Source: Arthrobacter gandavensis (lineage in GTDB: Bacteria; Actinomycetota; Actinomycetes; Actinomycetales; Micrococcaceae). From it: a stretch of 64,000 nt of DNA. The stretch covers positions 124,001 to 188,000 of the forward strand of contig NZ_JADKYW010000002.1 in NCBI RefSeq assembly GCF_015355785.1, given 5' to 3'. Shown here piece after piece: positions 46,143 to 54,807 of the stretch. The stretch's first letter is position 1. The number at the start of each line of letters is the position of its first letter. The notes beneath the pieces are model-generated. The model did not search any database. It saw only the letters and a list, made by a program, of their open reading frames with translations, and was not told the DNA's origin. A program made the translations under genes and the position numbers.

Positions 46143-46653
46143 GAAAGCGGATGACGACGGCGCCTTCCCGGCCGGTGCCGTCCCCTCCCCTTCCGCTGCC
46201 CCCGGCCCTTCCGCCGCCCCCGGCCCTTCCGGCACGGGCGCCCCGCTCCTGCTGTCCCCGCGCGTAACGTTCGGCCCCACCGCTTTTGTCACCGGATACG
46301 CGATCGCCTGCCTGCTGGTTGCCCTGATAGCCACCGTGGTAATCGGCTGGGGAACCTCGCGTGACGTCTGGGGCTACCTCTGGATCATCGTGATCGCCGC
46401 CTTCTACGCGGCCGGAATCGGCCTGGTGACGGCTGCCCCGGTGGGCCTGGCCCTGGGCCTGCTGCTGCGCGGCGTGCCGAACCAGTGGGTGCACGTGCTC
46501 GCCTTCTTCCTCGTCCCCACGGTGCTCGCCTGGGCGGTCATCGGACTCATGGCCGGTTCCGTTGGGGTACCCCTGCTGATGGCCCTGGCAATCGGCGTCT
46601 CCTCCGCCGTCGGGCGGCTTGCCGTGTGGCGCCTGATGGACGTGCGCTGCTAG
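46135..46653 (+). CDS. Small integral membrane protein coupled to the TetR gene
   Basis: 172 aa, function unknown. A Pro/Ala/Ser/Gly-rich N-terminus (repeated PSAAPGP units) is followed by about four membrane spans (FVTGYAIACLLVALIATVVIG; IIVIAAFYAAGIGLV; HVLAFFLVPTVLAWAVIGLM; LLMALAIGVSSAVG). The ATG lies inside the end of the TetR gene, which indicates translational coupling and shared regulation. It may be a target of the regulator rather than a transporter. Confidence 0.8.
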   Translation: MTEKADDDGAFPAGAVPSPSAAPGPSAAPGPSGTGAPLLLSPRVTFGPTAFVTGYAIACLLVALIATVVIGWGTSRDVWGYLWIIVIAAFYAAGIGLVTAAPVGLALGLLLRGVPNQWVHVLAFFLVPTVLAWAVIGLMAGSVGVPLLMALAIGVSSAVGRLAVWRLMDVRC

Positions 46654-46714
46654 CCCGGCAGCCTGCAGCGAAACCGGGTGGCGGGCCGCGCCGGATTAGG
46701 GGGAAGATGGACCC

Positions 46715-47542
46715 ATGTCTTCAACAACACATCCTCCCGTCACGCTCACGATCGCCGGCTCCGAAGCCACCGGCGGGGCGGGCGCCCAGGCTGACCTCAA
46801 GACCTTCCAGGAACTGGGAACCTACGGCATCACGGCCCTGACCTGCATTGTTTCCTTCGATCCGAAGGACAACTGGAACCACCGCTTCGTACCGGTTGAC
46901 CCGCAGGTGATCGCAGACCAGCTGGAAGCCATCCAGACGGCCTATGACCTGGGCACCGTAAAGATCGGCATGCTCGGCACCCCGGCAACCATCGACACTG
47001 TGGCCAAGGCACTGCAGAGCCAGGACTGGACCAACATCGTGCTGGACCCGGTCCTGATCTGCAAGGGCCAGGAGCCCGGCGCCGCCCTGGACACCGACCA
47101 GGCGCTGAAGGCACAGATCCTCCCGCTGGCCACGTTCGTCACCCCGAACCACTTCGAGTCAATGTCCCTGGCCGGGATGGACGCGATCGAGTCCGTGGAA
47201 GACCTCAAGGAAGCCGCCAGGCGCATCCACGAAGCCTCCGGAGCCGTGGTGCTCGCCAAGGGCGGCGTGCGGCTGGAAGGCGAGGACGCCGTCGACGTTT
47301 TCTACGACGGCGAAACCATGGAAGTCCTCCGCGCCCCGAAGGTGGGCGAGGTTGCCGTCAGCGGTGCCGGCTGCACCCTGGCCGCCGCCATCACCGCCGA
47401 ACTGGCCAAGGGCGCAAGCCCGCTCGAAGCTGCACGCACCGCCAAGGCTTTCGTCACCGAGGGCATCCGCAACCGCGTTTCCTCCAACACCCCGTTCGAC
47501 GCCCTGTGGCAGGGCGGCGCGGCCAGCGGCCCTGCCCTGTAG
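46715..47542 (+). CDS. pdxK: Pyridoxine/pyridoxal/pyridoxamine kinase (ThiD-like PdxK)
   Basis: 275 aa ribokinase-fold enzyme. The N-terminal GSEATGGAGAQADLKTFQELG and TALTCIVSFDPKD region, VLDPVLICKGQE and C-terminal VSGAGCTLAAAITAELA (anion hole and catalytic residue of the GAGC type) match the Gram-positive PdxK group that resembles ThiD. It phosphorylates B6 vitamers for salvage; hydroxymethylpyrimidine kinase activity cannot be excluded. GGGGAAG lies before the ATG and a strong terminator follows. Confidence 0.88.
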   Translation: MSSTTHPPVTLTIAGSEATGGAGAQADLKTFQELGTYGITALTCIVSFDPKDNWNHRFVPVDPQVIADQLEAIQTAYDLGTVKIGMLGTPATIDTVAKALQSQDWTNIVLDPVLICKGQEPGAALDTDQALKAQILPLATFVTPNHFESMSLAGMDAIESVEDLKEAARRIHEASGAVVLAKGGVRLEGEDAVDVFYDGETMEVLRAPKVGEVAVSGAGCTLAAAITAELAKGASPLEAARTAKAFVTEGIRNRVSSNTPFDALWQGGAASGPAL

Positions 47543-47582
47543 CCCGGCTTTCATCCGGGTTTCTACCCCTCCCGGACCAAAG

Positions 47583-47633
47583 AGCGGCTTTTTCACTGGA
47601 TTCACTGGATTCAGCGGAAAGGCCGCTTTTTTA
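47583..47633 (+). terminator. Terminator of pdxK
   Basis: AGCGGC (47583-47588) pairs with GCCGCT (47622-47627), which is followed by TTTTT. The loop contains three 9-nt tandem units TTCACTGGA, TTCACTGGA, TTCAGCGGA. Confidence 0.75.
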
Positions 47634-47941
47634 TGCGACCGAGACACTTTGGTGCCCTTTCTAAACACCCGGACGGTGGGAGTGTCAATAGCGTCACCCC
47701 GTAATTCATCCTGTTGCCGCAAACCTTTGAGCTGGGCATTTACTCGCTTAGGGTGTGCCTACGGCTGCAGGCATTTTGGGGGCCGAAGGTGCATGCTGAC
47801 ACTCCAAACGGGGGGTTGGGGGCACAAAAGGAAAGCTGTCACGTGTGTCAGCAGCCGGTTGTTTTTGTTCAAGGGTTCCTAGTCTCTAGGTCTTCGGCGG
47901 CATTCTTCCGGTAACGCGCGGCGGAATGTTCAAGGAGCAAA
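47634..47941. other. Upstream region of the subtilase gene; no gene
   Basis: About 300 bp without a credible reading frame. It contains an inverted repeat GCTGACAC (47795-47802)/GTGTCAGC (47845-47852) spaced by 42 bp and a small palindrome CCTAG-TCT-CTAGG at 47878-47890. Base composition is less GC-rich than coding DNA, fitting a regulated promoter for the secreted protease. Confidence 0.5.
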
Positions 47942-50900
47942 ATGAGACGGTCCATTCATCACCGGCCAGGTGCCGTGGCTACTGCCGCGGTTGCCGGCCT
48001 CGCACTCACGGCAGGCCTGGGCCTGCCGGCCCAGGCCACCGAACCCTCCGGCACGGACAACGCTGCCCAGGGATTCGCCGTCCAGAAGTTTGCGGAGCAG
48101 AAAGTATCCCCGAGCCTCCGCGGCGTTGACGGCGAGGTCTCCGTCTACGTCCAGTTCACCGGCGATGGCGCCTTTGGACAGACCCAGCCGGACGAGGTCA
48201 AGGAAGGCAAGCGGGAGCCGGTAGTCGACGCTCCGCGGGTCCGGCAGATCCGGTCAGCCATTGAATCCCAGGCTGAGTCGGTGGCCGCGGAAGCGGATGC
48301 CAGCACCCTCTACACCACCACCAACAGCCTTCCGGGCGTGGGCATCGTTGGCGATGCAGACGCCATCAAGGCCCTGGCAGAGCGCGACGACGTCGCGAAG
48401 ATCACCCGGATCGTACCCAAGACAATCGACAACAAGGGTGCGGACATCGACACCCGTGCCCTCAACACCTGGGTGGAGCGCCAGCAGACCGGAGACGGTA
48501 TCACCATCGCCGTCCTGGATACCGGCGTCGACTACACGCACAGTGATTTCGGCGGCCCCGGAACCATCGAAGCGTACGAGGCAGCCCAGGCATCCCCTGT
48601 CATCCCCGCTGCGGACAGCGGCCTGATCGACACGGACAAGTTCATCGGCGGCTATGACCTGGTGGGCGATGACTATAACGCGGATCCGACTGCTCCGAAC
48701 TACCAGCCGATCCCCAAGCCGGACCTCAACCCGATGGATTGCCAGGGGCATGGATCCCATGTGGCAGGCACGGCGGCCGGCTACGGCACCCTGGCTGACG
48801 GCAGCACCTTCACGGGCGATTACTCCTCGCTGACGGCCGACGCCGTCAATGACATGCGCATCGGCCCCGGCTCGGCCCCGGAGGCGCAGCTGGTCAGCAT
48901 CCGCGTGTTTGGCTGCACCGGTTCCTCCGAGGTTGTGGGCCAGGCACTTGACTATGTCCTGGACCCCAACGGCGACGGCGATTTCTCCGACCGCGCGCAG
49001 GTGGTGAACATGTCCCTGGGTTCCGACTACGCCCCGGTGGATGATCCCGAGAACGACATCGTGGACAAGCTGACCGAACAGGGCATCCTTTCCGTGGTCG
49101 CTTCCGGCAACGCCGGGGACGTGTACAACGTGGGCGGTTCCCCGGGCAACGCGAAGTCCTCGCTGACGGTGGCCAGCACCATCGGTTCCCAGATTTCCCT
49201 GGACCGCGCCGATGTCCTGGCCCCGGAAGAACTGGAAGGTTCGGCCGCCGGCCAGTACTCAGTGAACTTCAACTACTCCGATCCGGCGGTCACTCCGGAA
49301 CGGCTCACCGGCGACGTCGTGGCGGCACCCGCATCCAACGCCTTCGGCTGCAACGCCTTCCCGGCCGGGTCTTTGACGGACAAGTGGGTCTGGATCCAGT
49401 GGGAAGATGAAGCCGGAGCTTTCCCCTGCGGTTCAGGCGCGCGCTTCAACAATGCCCAGGCTGCCGGTGCAACCGGCGTCGTCCTGGACTCTCCGCGTGA
49501 CGTGTTCGACGCCGGAATCGGCGGCAACACCACGCTTCCCGGCATCCAGCTCAACCGTGAGTCCTCCGACCGGCTGCGTCCGGCCGCTGTGGCCGGAACC
49601 CTGACCCTGCGGCTGGACCCGAACTACATGGGTGCCGCAGCAGGGCCGTCGAACGCCCTGGACACGGTAAGCTCCTTCTCCTCCCGCGGACTGCACGGCT
49701 CCAACGGCGTGGTAAAGCCCGACGTCGCCGCTCCCGGCTCCTCAATCGGTTCGGCTGCCGTCGGTTCAGGAAACGGTGCATCCGTAAAGAGCGGCACCTC
49801 CATGGCTACGCCGCATGTTGCCGGCCTGGCAGCGCTGCTCTACGCCGCGACGGATTTCACCCCGTACGAGGTCAAGAACACCATCATGAACACGGCCACG
49901 CATGACGTCCTGGCCGCCAACGGCGCCGTTCATGCACCCAACCGTGTCGGTTCCGGGCGCGTGGACGTCCTGGACGCCATGGATTCAAAGGTCATGGCCT
50001 ACGACTCCGAAGACCAGACGCTGACCAGCATCAACTTCGGGGTGCTGGAGCTTGGCGCCGAAGCGCTCACCGTAACCCGCAAGGTCACGGTTCAGAACAA
50101 GTCGGACCGCCCGCGCACCTTCGACGTCAGCTACCTTCCCGCGTCGACCATGCCCGGCGTTGAAATCAGCACGGCTCCGGCCGTTAGCGTTGGCGCCAAT
50201 GCGAAGGCCACGGTGGACGTGACACTGAACATCGCGGATCCGGCGGCGCTGGCCAAGACCATCGACCCGGCTGCGGACACCGAACAGCTGGGCCTGCCCC
50301 GCCAGTTCCTGGCTGATGTGTCCGGACGCGTCCAGCTGGCAAGTGCCGGCGTCCCCACCCTGCGTGTTCCCGTCTACTCGGCTCCCAAGCCGACATCGGA
50401 CATGACCGCAGGAACGGAGATCAGCTTCGCTGACTCCGAGGCGCTGGCAGCGGACGTGACCCTCGCGGGCCGCGGGCTGCTGCAGGGCGGCGACGGGTCG
50501 ACCTACCTGTCCCTGGTTTCGCCGCTGGTCCTGGGCGCGCAGAGCGACAAACGGGATGACCTGGCACTTGAATCCATGAACTCCATGGACCTCGCCGCGG
50601 TTGGCGCTTCCAGCACCATTCCGGCGGTCAAGGCCGCCGGCGGCGATGCGCTGGACGGTGTCCTCAACTTTGGCCTCAGCACGTGGGACAACTGGCCCAT
50701 CCTGGGCGGCCACAACGAGGTCAACGTCGAGATCGACACCAACATGGACGGCACGGCCGACTACCTGGTGGCCACGGGGCGGGCCGATGACCTGGACCTG
50801 GTCCTGGTGAACACCTACCGGCTGAACCCGGACGGCTCACGCACCCTGGTAGACCAGACCGGCGCCAACGGCCAGCTGGGCAACACGGACACCAACACGT

Positions 50901-51568
50901 TCGACAGCAACACGGTGACCCTCCCGGTCAGCGTCGCTTCCCTGGGCCTGGATCCGGCTGCCGGTTCGCTGCCGCTGCAGTACAAGGTGGTGACCTGGAG
51001 CCTGTACAACGTCAACGATGCCGGCCAGACTGTTCCGGTGGATTCAACGGAGTACATTCAGTTCGACGCCGCCAACCCGGCCCTGTGGTTCTCCGGCGCC
51101 TCGCCGGATGCCCTCTTTGCCGACGTCGACGGCGGAAAGCTCACCGTCAACCGCAGCCAGGACACCACCGAAGCCTCGGCGCTGTTCCTGCACCTGCACA
51201 ACGCCACCGGAGATCTCTCCGGCACCGCGGGCCTCGGCGAACGTGCCGAAATCCTGCCGGTGGTTGTCCCCGAGAAGGTGGTGAACCCGGTCAGCGCTGC
51301 CAGCAAGTGCAACGCCTTCAAGGCTGAAATCACCGTGACCCTCACGAACAACGGCGACCGCCGCGCGGACATCGACCTGAAGTCCCCGCACGGCAATGCC
51401 AAGGTCATGAAGCTCGAACCGGGCCAGACGACGACGGCGGTCATCAAGACCCGCCAGCTGTCCCTCGCTGCCGGAGAGCTGACAGCCCATTACAAGTTCC
51501 TCGGTAAGGGCAAGGCCGAAAAGGTCGACTACACCGCGTCCTACGGCGCAGTGAAGTGCAGCCGCTAG
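47942..51568 (+). CDS. Secreted subtilisin-like serine protease (S8) with PA domain
   Basis: 1208 aa. A Sec signal peptide occupies about residues 1-34, followed by an inhibitor-like propeptide to about 160. The catalytic triad is Asp193 (VLDTGVDY), His270 (GHGSHVAGTAAG) and Ser620 (SGTSMATPHVAG). A protease-associated domain is inserted between His and Ser (NAFGCNAFPAGSL to LPGIQLN region), and a long C-terminal part of beta-sandwich type follows. No cell-wall anchor (no LPxTG) is seen, so it is probably released. AAGGAG precedes the ATG; a long hairpin follows. Confidence 0.94.
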   Translation: MRRSIHHRPGAVATAAVAGLALTAGLGLPAQATEPSGTDNAAQGFAVQKFAEQKVSPSLRGVDGEVSVYVQFTGDGAFGQTQPDEVKEGKREPVVDAPRVRQIRSAIESQAESVAAEADASTLYTTTNSLPGVGIVGDADAIKALAERDDVAKITRIVPKTIDNKGADIDTRALNTWVERQQTGDGITIAVLDTGVDYTHSDFGGPGTIEAYEAAQASPVIPAADSGLIDTDKFIGGYDLVGDDYNADPTAPNYQPIPKPDLNPMDCQGHGSHVAGTAAGYGTLADGSTFTGDYSSLTADAVNDMRIGPGSAPEAQLVSIRVFGCTGSSEVVGQALDYVLDPNGDGDFSDRAQVVNMSLGSDYAPVDDPENDIVDKLTEQGILSVVASGNAGDVYNVGGSPGNAKSSLTVASTIGSQISLDRADVLAPEELEGSAAGQYSVNFNYSDPAVTPERLTGDVVAAPASNAFGCNAFPAGSLTDKWVWIQWEDEAGAFPCGSGARFNNAQAAGATGVVLDSPRDVFDAGIGGNTTLPGIQLNRESSDRLRPAAVAGTLTLRLDPNYMGAAAGPSNALDTVSSFSSRGLHGSNGVVKPDVAAPGSSIGSAAVGSGNGASVKSGTSMATPHVAGLAALLYAATDFTPYEVKNTIMNTATHDVLAANGAVHAPNRVGSGRVDVLDAMDSKVMAYDSEDQTLTSINFGVLELGAEALTVTRKVTVQNKSDRPRTFDVSYLPASTMPGVEISTAPAVSVGANAKATVDVTLNIADPAALAKTIDPAADTEQLGLPRQFLADVSGRVQLASAGVPTLRVPVYSAPKPTSDMTAGTEISFADSEALAADVTLAGRGLLQGGDGSTYLSLVSPLVLGAQSDKRDDLALESMNSMDLAAVGASSTIPAVKAAGGDALDGVLNFGLSTWDNWPILGGHNEVNVEIDTNMDGTADYLVATGRADDLDLVLVNTYRLNPDGSRTLVDQTGANGQLGNTDTNTFDSNTVTLPVSVASLGLDPAAGSLPLQYKVVTWSLYNVNDAGQTVPVDSTEYIQFDAANPALWFSGASPDALFADVDGGKLTVNRSQDTTEASALFLHLHNATGDLSGTAGLGERAEILPVVVPEKVVNPVSAASKCNAFKAEITVTLTNNGDRRADIDLKSPHGNAKVMKLEPGQTTTAVIKTRQLSLAAGELTAHYKFLGKGKAEKVDYTASYGAVKCSR

Positions 51569-51610
51569 ACCGTTGGCTAGTCACTGCTAGCTAAGAAAGC
51601 CAACAGCAGC

Positions 51611-51649
51611 GCAGAGCGGGCCCGGGAGATTCTCCCGGGCCCGCTCTGC
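51611..51649. terminator. Bidirectional 19-bp hairpin between convergent genes
   Basis: Perfect 19-bp arms (51611-51629 and 51631-51649), beginning GCAGAGCGGGCCCGGG, with essentially no loop. It lies 43 nt after the protease stop and 17 nt from the end of the convergent cyclase-family gene. There is no T-run in either direction. Confidence 0.75.
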
Positions 51650-51665
51650 GTATGTGGCCCGTCCG

Positions 51666-52304
51666 TTAAACCCAGGCAACGGCCCGGACGGGCGCTCCGT
51701 CCGTCGAAGCCAGGTTAAGGGGGAAGAACCCCACCCGGCAGCGGGAAGGCAGGGCAGCCGCTCCGCGGACGTTTTCGACGATCAGCCCGTCGGATCCTAG
51801 AACCAGCTCATGGACCGGGAGGCTGAACTCCTGGCCGGGCTGCAGTGTCCGGTCCGGGTTCAGTGTGTCCACCGCCAGCACCCGCATTCCCCTGTTCCAC
51901 AGTTCTTCCGCTGCGGCTGGGGAAAGCACCGGATGTTTCAGGTATTCTCCGGTGCCAAAGCGGCTGTCCCATCCGGTGGCCAGCAGGACGATCCTCGGCA
52001 CTGTTTCCGGAACCTGGCCGTTCAGGTGGTGCCAGGAAATCTCGGCATCCGGTTCGAGGCGAGGCAGGTGCAGCACCAGCGCTTCACCGGTCAGTTCTTC
52101 CAGCCCAACCTCGGAGGTGCTGCGGCCGCCTTCGATGCTGTGGCAGGGCGCATCGAAATGCGTCCCGGTGTGGCTGCCCAGGTTCAGGCGTGCCACTTGG
52201 GCCCCGTCCGCGCTGAGGCTCAGTGCGCCGGTTATCTCCACGTCCGGGTCCCCTGGAAAGACCTGCATCCCGGAGGCCACCACATGGGTGAGATCAACAA
52301 TGGT
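51666..52304 (-). CDS. Cyclase-family metal-dependent hydrolase (kynurenine formamidase-like)
   Basis: 212 aa. The metal-binding signature HTGTHFDAPCH (residues 46-56) defines the Cyclase/KynB family, whose members hydrolyse amide or lactam bonds (formylkynurenine, isatin and related compounds). The frame runs upstream to 52418, but TTG 52304 is chosen because GAGG lies 6 nt before it and the domain starts at TIVDLTHVVASG. It begins 11 bp after the NCS1 permease stop, so the hydrolase likely acts on the imported compound. Confidence 0.88.
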   Translation of the reverse strand, partial: TIVDLTHVVASGMQVFPGDPDVEITGALSLSADGAQVARLNLGSHTGTHFDAPCHSIEGGRSTSEVGLEELTGEALVLHLPRLEPDAEISWHHLNGQVPETVPRIVLLATGWDSRFGTGEYLKHPVLSPAAAEELWNRGMRVLAVDTLNPDRTLQPGQEFSLPVHELVLGSDGLIVENVRGAAALPSRCRVGFFPLNLASTDGAPVRAVAWV

Positions 52305-52314
52305 CAAAGCAGCC

Positions 52315-53715
52315 TCATTCCGCCGCTGCCGGGGCGCGGGACGGCAGCGCCTCCGCGTCGGCCGGCTGCGGCTGCGGGCTGTCTGGGGTCCGTGCCCGGT
52401 TCCTGGCCGAAACGGCAAGGTAGAGCACGAACGTCAGCACGAAGGCCGGAATGGTGGCGCCCACCGGGCTGGGCCAGACGTAGGTCAGCACGTAGGAAGC
52501 GGTTGCCCCCACTACCCACACCGCGATCGCCGCCCAGTTGACACCGGCGGTGTACCAGTACGCACCGCCGCTCGGACGCAGGATGTCCTTGCTGTAGCTG
52601 CCGCGCTTGATGATGTAGTAGTCCACGATCATGATCGCGAAGACCGGGACGAAGAAAGCTCCGATCATCACCAGGAAGCCGGTGAACTGGTCCAGGAGGG
52701 CCATCCAGGTGGAACCGGCTATGGCGACGGCACCGACGGCAAGGGAGGTCGGCAGGAAACGGGCCTTCCACTTCACCTGTGCGTTCACCACGGAGGTAAC
52801 CATTCCGTACACCACCATGGTGTTGGTGGCCATGACGGACATGAAGATCACGATCGCCAGCGGAGTGCCGAAAGCGCTCACTATCACCGTGGGATCGAAG
52901 GAAGCGGCCGCGTCCCCGGAGAGAATCACGTAGCCAATCGCCGTCGCGCCCAGGACCATCGCCAGCGTCGTGGAGATGGTGTAGCCGACGCCGGATCCGA
53001 TGATCCCGGCGCGGCTGGACCTGGCCAGCCGGTTGAAATCGGCGGAGAGCACCGTCCAGGAGATGGCTGTGGCAATCACGATGTCCAGCACCATGAAGTT
53101 CGTGTATCCCAGCGACTCGTCGACCTCGATCCCGCCGAACTCTGCGGGGCTGAAGGTGGTGAAGGCGCTGATGAAGACGTAGACCATAATGGCCAGAATG
53201 ACTACGGCCAGCCACGGCTCCACCTTGGCAATGCCGCCGTGGCCCAGGACGGCGAGGAAAACCACCAGTGCCTGGCACAGAACGGCGAAGAGGACCGGGC
53301 TGGAGAAGCCGGTAAGCTGCTCCACCACGTAGTTGACGGTGACGCCGGCCAGCATTGCCTGGACCCAGCTCCACCCCATCAGGATCACCACATTCGCCGC
53401 TACCGGAACCAGGCTTCCCCTGGCACCAAAGGCACCTCGTGTGATGGCCATGGTCGGCAGGCCGGTGCGCGTACCGATGTTGCCGATAAGGGTCAGGACG
53501 ACGGCGCCCAGAAGGGTGCCGAGGATGATCAGCCACACGGCAGCAGCGAAAGTCACGCCCGGAACGAGCAGGGTGCCTGTCAGCAGAGTTGTCACCACAA
53601 AGTTGGCTGCCAGCCAGATCATGCCGATGCGAGGTGCAGACAGGGTGCCGCGAACGGGGCCGGAGCCTTCGTTGCTCTGCTGCAGATGCCGGTCCAGGCG
53701 GCTGTAGAGGTTCAT
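52315..53715 (-). CDS. NCS1-family nucleobase/hydantoin permease (CodB-like)
   Basis: 466 aa with 12 membrane spans. NFVVTTLLTGTLLVPGVTF, GAFGARGSLVPVAANVVILMGWSWVQAM, and FNRLARSSRAGIIGSGVGY are NCS1 features closest to the cytosine permease group. It imports a purine, pyrimidine or hydantoin-like heterocycle with a cation. The ATG at 53715 follows AGGA. First gene of a two-gene unit with the cyclase-family hydrolase, behind a large palindrome. Confidence 0.92.
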   Translation of the reverse strand: MNLYSRLDRHLQQSNEGSGPVRGTLSAPRIGMIWLAANFVVTTLLTGTLLVPGVTFAAAVWLIILGTLLGAVVLTLIGNIGTRTGLPTMAITRGAFGARGSLVPVAANVVILMGWSWVQAMLAGVTVNYVVEQLTGFSSPVLFAVLCQALVVFLAVLGHGGIAKVEPWLAVVILAIMVYVFISAFTTFSPAEFGGIEVDESLGYTNFMVLDIVIATAISWTVLSADFNRLARSSRAGIIGSGVGYTISTTLAMVLGATAIGYVILSGDAAASFDPTVIVSAFGTPLAIVIFMSVMATNTMVVYGMVTSVVNAQVKWKARFLPTSLAVGAVAIAGSTWMALLDQFTGFLVMIGAFFVPVFAIMIVDYYIIKRGSYSKDILRPSGGAYWYTAGVNWAAIAVWVVGATASYVLTYVWPSPVGATIPAFVLTFVLYLAVSARNRARTPDSPQPQPADAEALPSRAPAAAE

Positions 53716-53755
53716 TGGAGTCCTAGGGGTGCGGGTGAGTTCCACCAGATTGTTT

Positions 53756-53783
53756 CTTATAAGCAACATGTGTTGTCTATAAG
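53756..53783. promoter_or_regulatory. 28-bp interrupted palindrome upstream of the permease/hydrolase unit
   Basis: Nested arms CTTATA (53756-53761) with TATAAG (53778-53783), and CAACA (53764-53768) with TGTTG (53771-53775), all on one centre; only two positions on each side and the central TG break symmetry. It lies 41 bp before the permease ATG in an AT-rich stretch, as expected for an operator. No regulator gene is adjacent. Confidence 0.7.
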
Positions 53784-53853
53784 TTACATGAACCGGTGGT
53801 GTTGGCCGTCACATTTGAGTCCCGGTTCACCGCCCGGCAGGGCAGACGGCCGT

Positions 53854-54741
53854 CTACTTCAGCAGCCGGGACATCCTCCGGTCCGCCAACAGCTTTCCGC
53901 CGGTCTGGCAGGTGGGGCAGTACTGCAGGGACGAATCCGCGAAGGACACTTCACGTACGGTGTCGCCGCAGACAGGACAGGGCTCACCGGTGCGGGCATG
54001 CACCCGCAGCGCCCGGCGCTTTGAGTCCTTCAGCTCCGCGGCAGGACGTCCGGCGGCATTGTCGATGGCGGACTCCAGTACCGCATGCATCGCCTCATAC
54101 AGCCGCGCGGATTCCTCCGGCTTCAGCTTTGACGCGTTGGCGAACGGGGACAGATGCGCTGCATGCAGGATTTCGTCGCTGTATGCGTTGCCGATCCCGG
54201 CTATCACGGACTGGTCCCGCAGCAGGCCCTTGATCTGGCCCCGGTGCCCGGCGACCAGCTCCGCGAACGTCGACTGATCGACGTCGAACGCTTCAGGTCC
54301 CAGCCGGGCAATGCCCGGAACCTCGGCAGGGTCCTTCACCAGGTAGACGGCCAGGGACTTCTTGGTTCCCGCCTCGGTGAGATCGAAGCCGGGCTCGTCC
54401 CCGCCAGGTTCCGCTGCTGCGAAGCGGACGCGCAGCGCCATGCGCCCCTTGCCCGGACGCAGCTTGCCGGGCTTCAGTGCGTCGGACCAGCGCAGCCAGC
54501 CGGCCTTGGCCAGGTGCATCACCAGGTGCACTCCCCCGGCCGTAACGATCAGGAACTTTCCGCGGCGCTGCACTGCCGTCACGGGGCCTTCCTGCAGTTC
54601 CCCGAGGGGGACTTCGGCTGTCTTCAGCACGGCGAAGGAAAGGACCTCGACGTCGGCAACCTGCGCAGGCGGTCCGTCCTTGGGCAGCAGTTTGGTCCGC
54701 AGGAAATCGGCGAGTCCCTGCACTTCAGGCATCTCGGGCAT
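53854..54741 (-). CDS. Fpg/Nei-family DNA glycosylase
   Basis: 295 aa. The Fpg-type N-terminus PEMPEVQGL (Pro2, Glu3) is complete, RRGKFLIV carries the conserved Lys, and the helix-2-turn-helix SVIAGIGNAYSDEILHAAHLSP and zinc finger CPVCG ... YCPTCQ are present. It removes oxidised bases such as 8-oxoguanine or formamidopyrimidines. The first of two in-frame ATGs is used because it gives the canonical MPEMPEV start. This is the second such glycosylase in the window; divergent from map. Confidence 0.92.
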   Translation of the reverse strand: MPEMPEVQGLADFLRTKLLPKDGPPAQVADVEVLSFAVLKTAEVPLGELQEGPVTAVQRRGKFLIVTAGGVHLVMHLAKAGWLRWSDALKPGKLRPGKGRMALRVRFAAAEPGGDEPGFDLTEAGTKKSLAVYLVKDPAEVPGIARLGPEAFDVDQSTFAELVAGHRGQIKGLLRDQSVIAGIGNAYSDEILHAAHLSPFANASKLKPEESARLYEAMHAVLESAIDNAAGRPAAELKDSKRRALRVHARTGEPCPVCGDTVREVSFADSSLQYCPTCQTGGKLLADRRMSRLLK

Positions 54742-54807
54742 GCCTACACCCTAGACGGTCTGACAGAATGCAGAACAGACGCCAATTCCCCCGCCCCGAA
54801 AGGCACC

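Noticed and set aside
54154-54807. 218-codon N-terminal extension of methionine aminopeptidase
   Set aside because: Antisense to the Fpg-type gene; the enzyme domain begins at the ATG at 54808, which has a ribosome-binding site.
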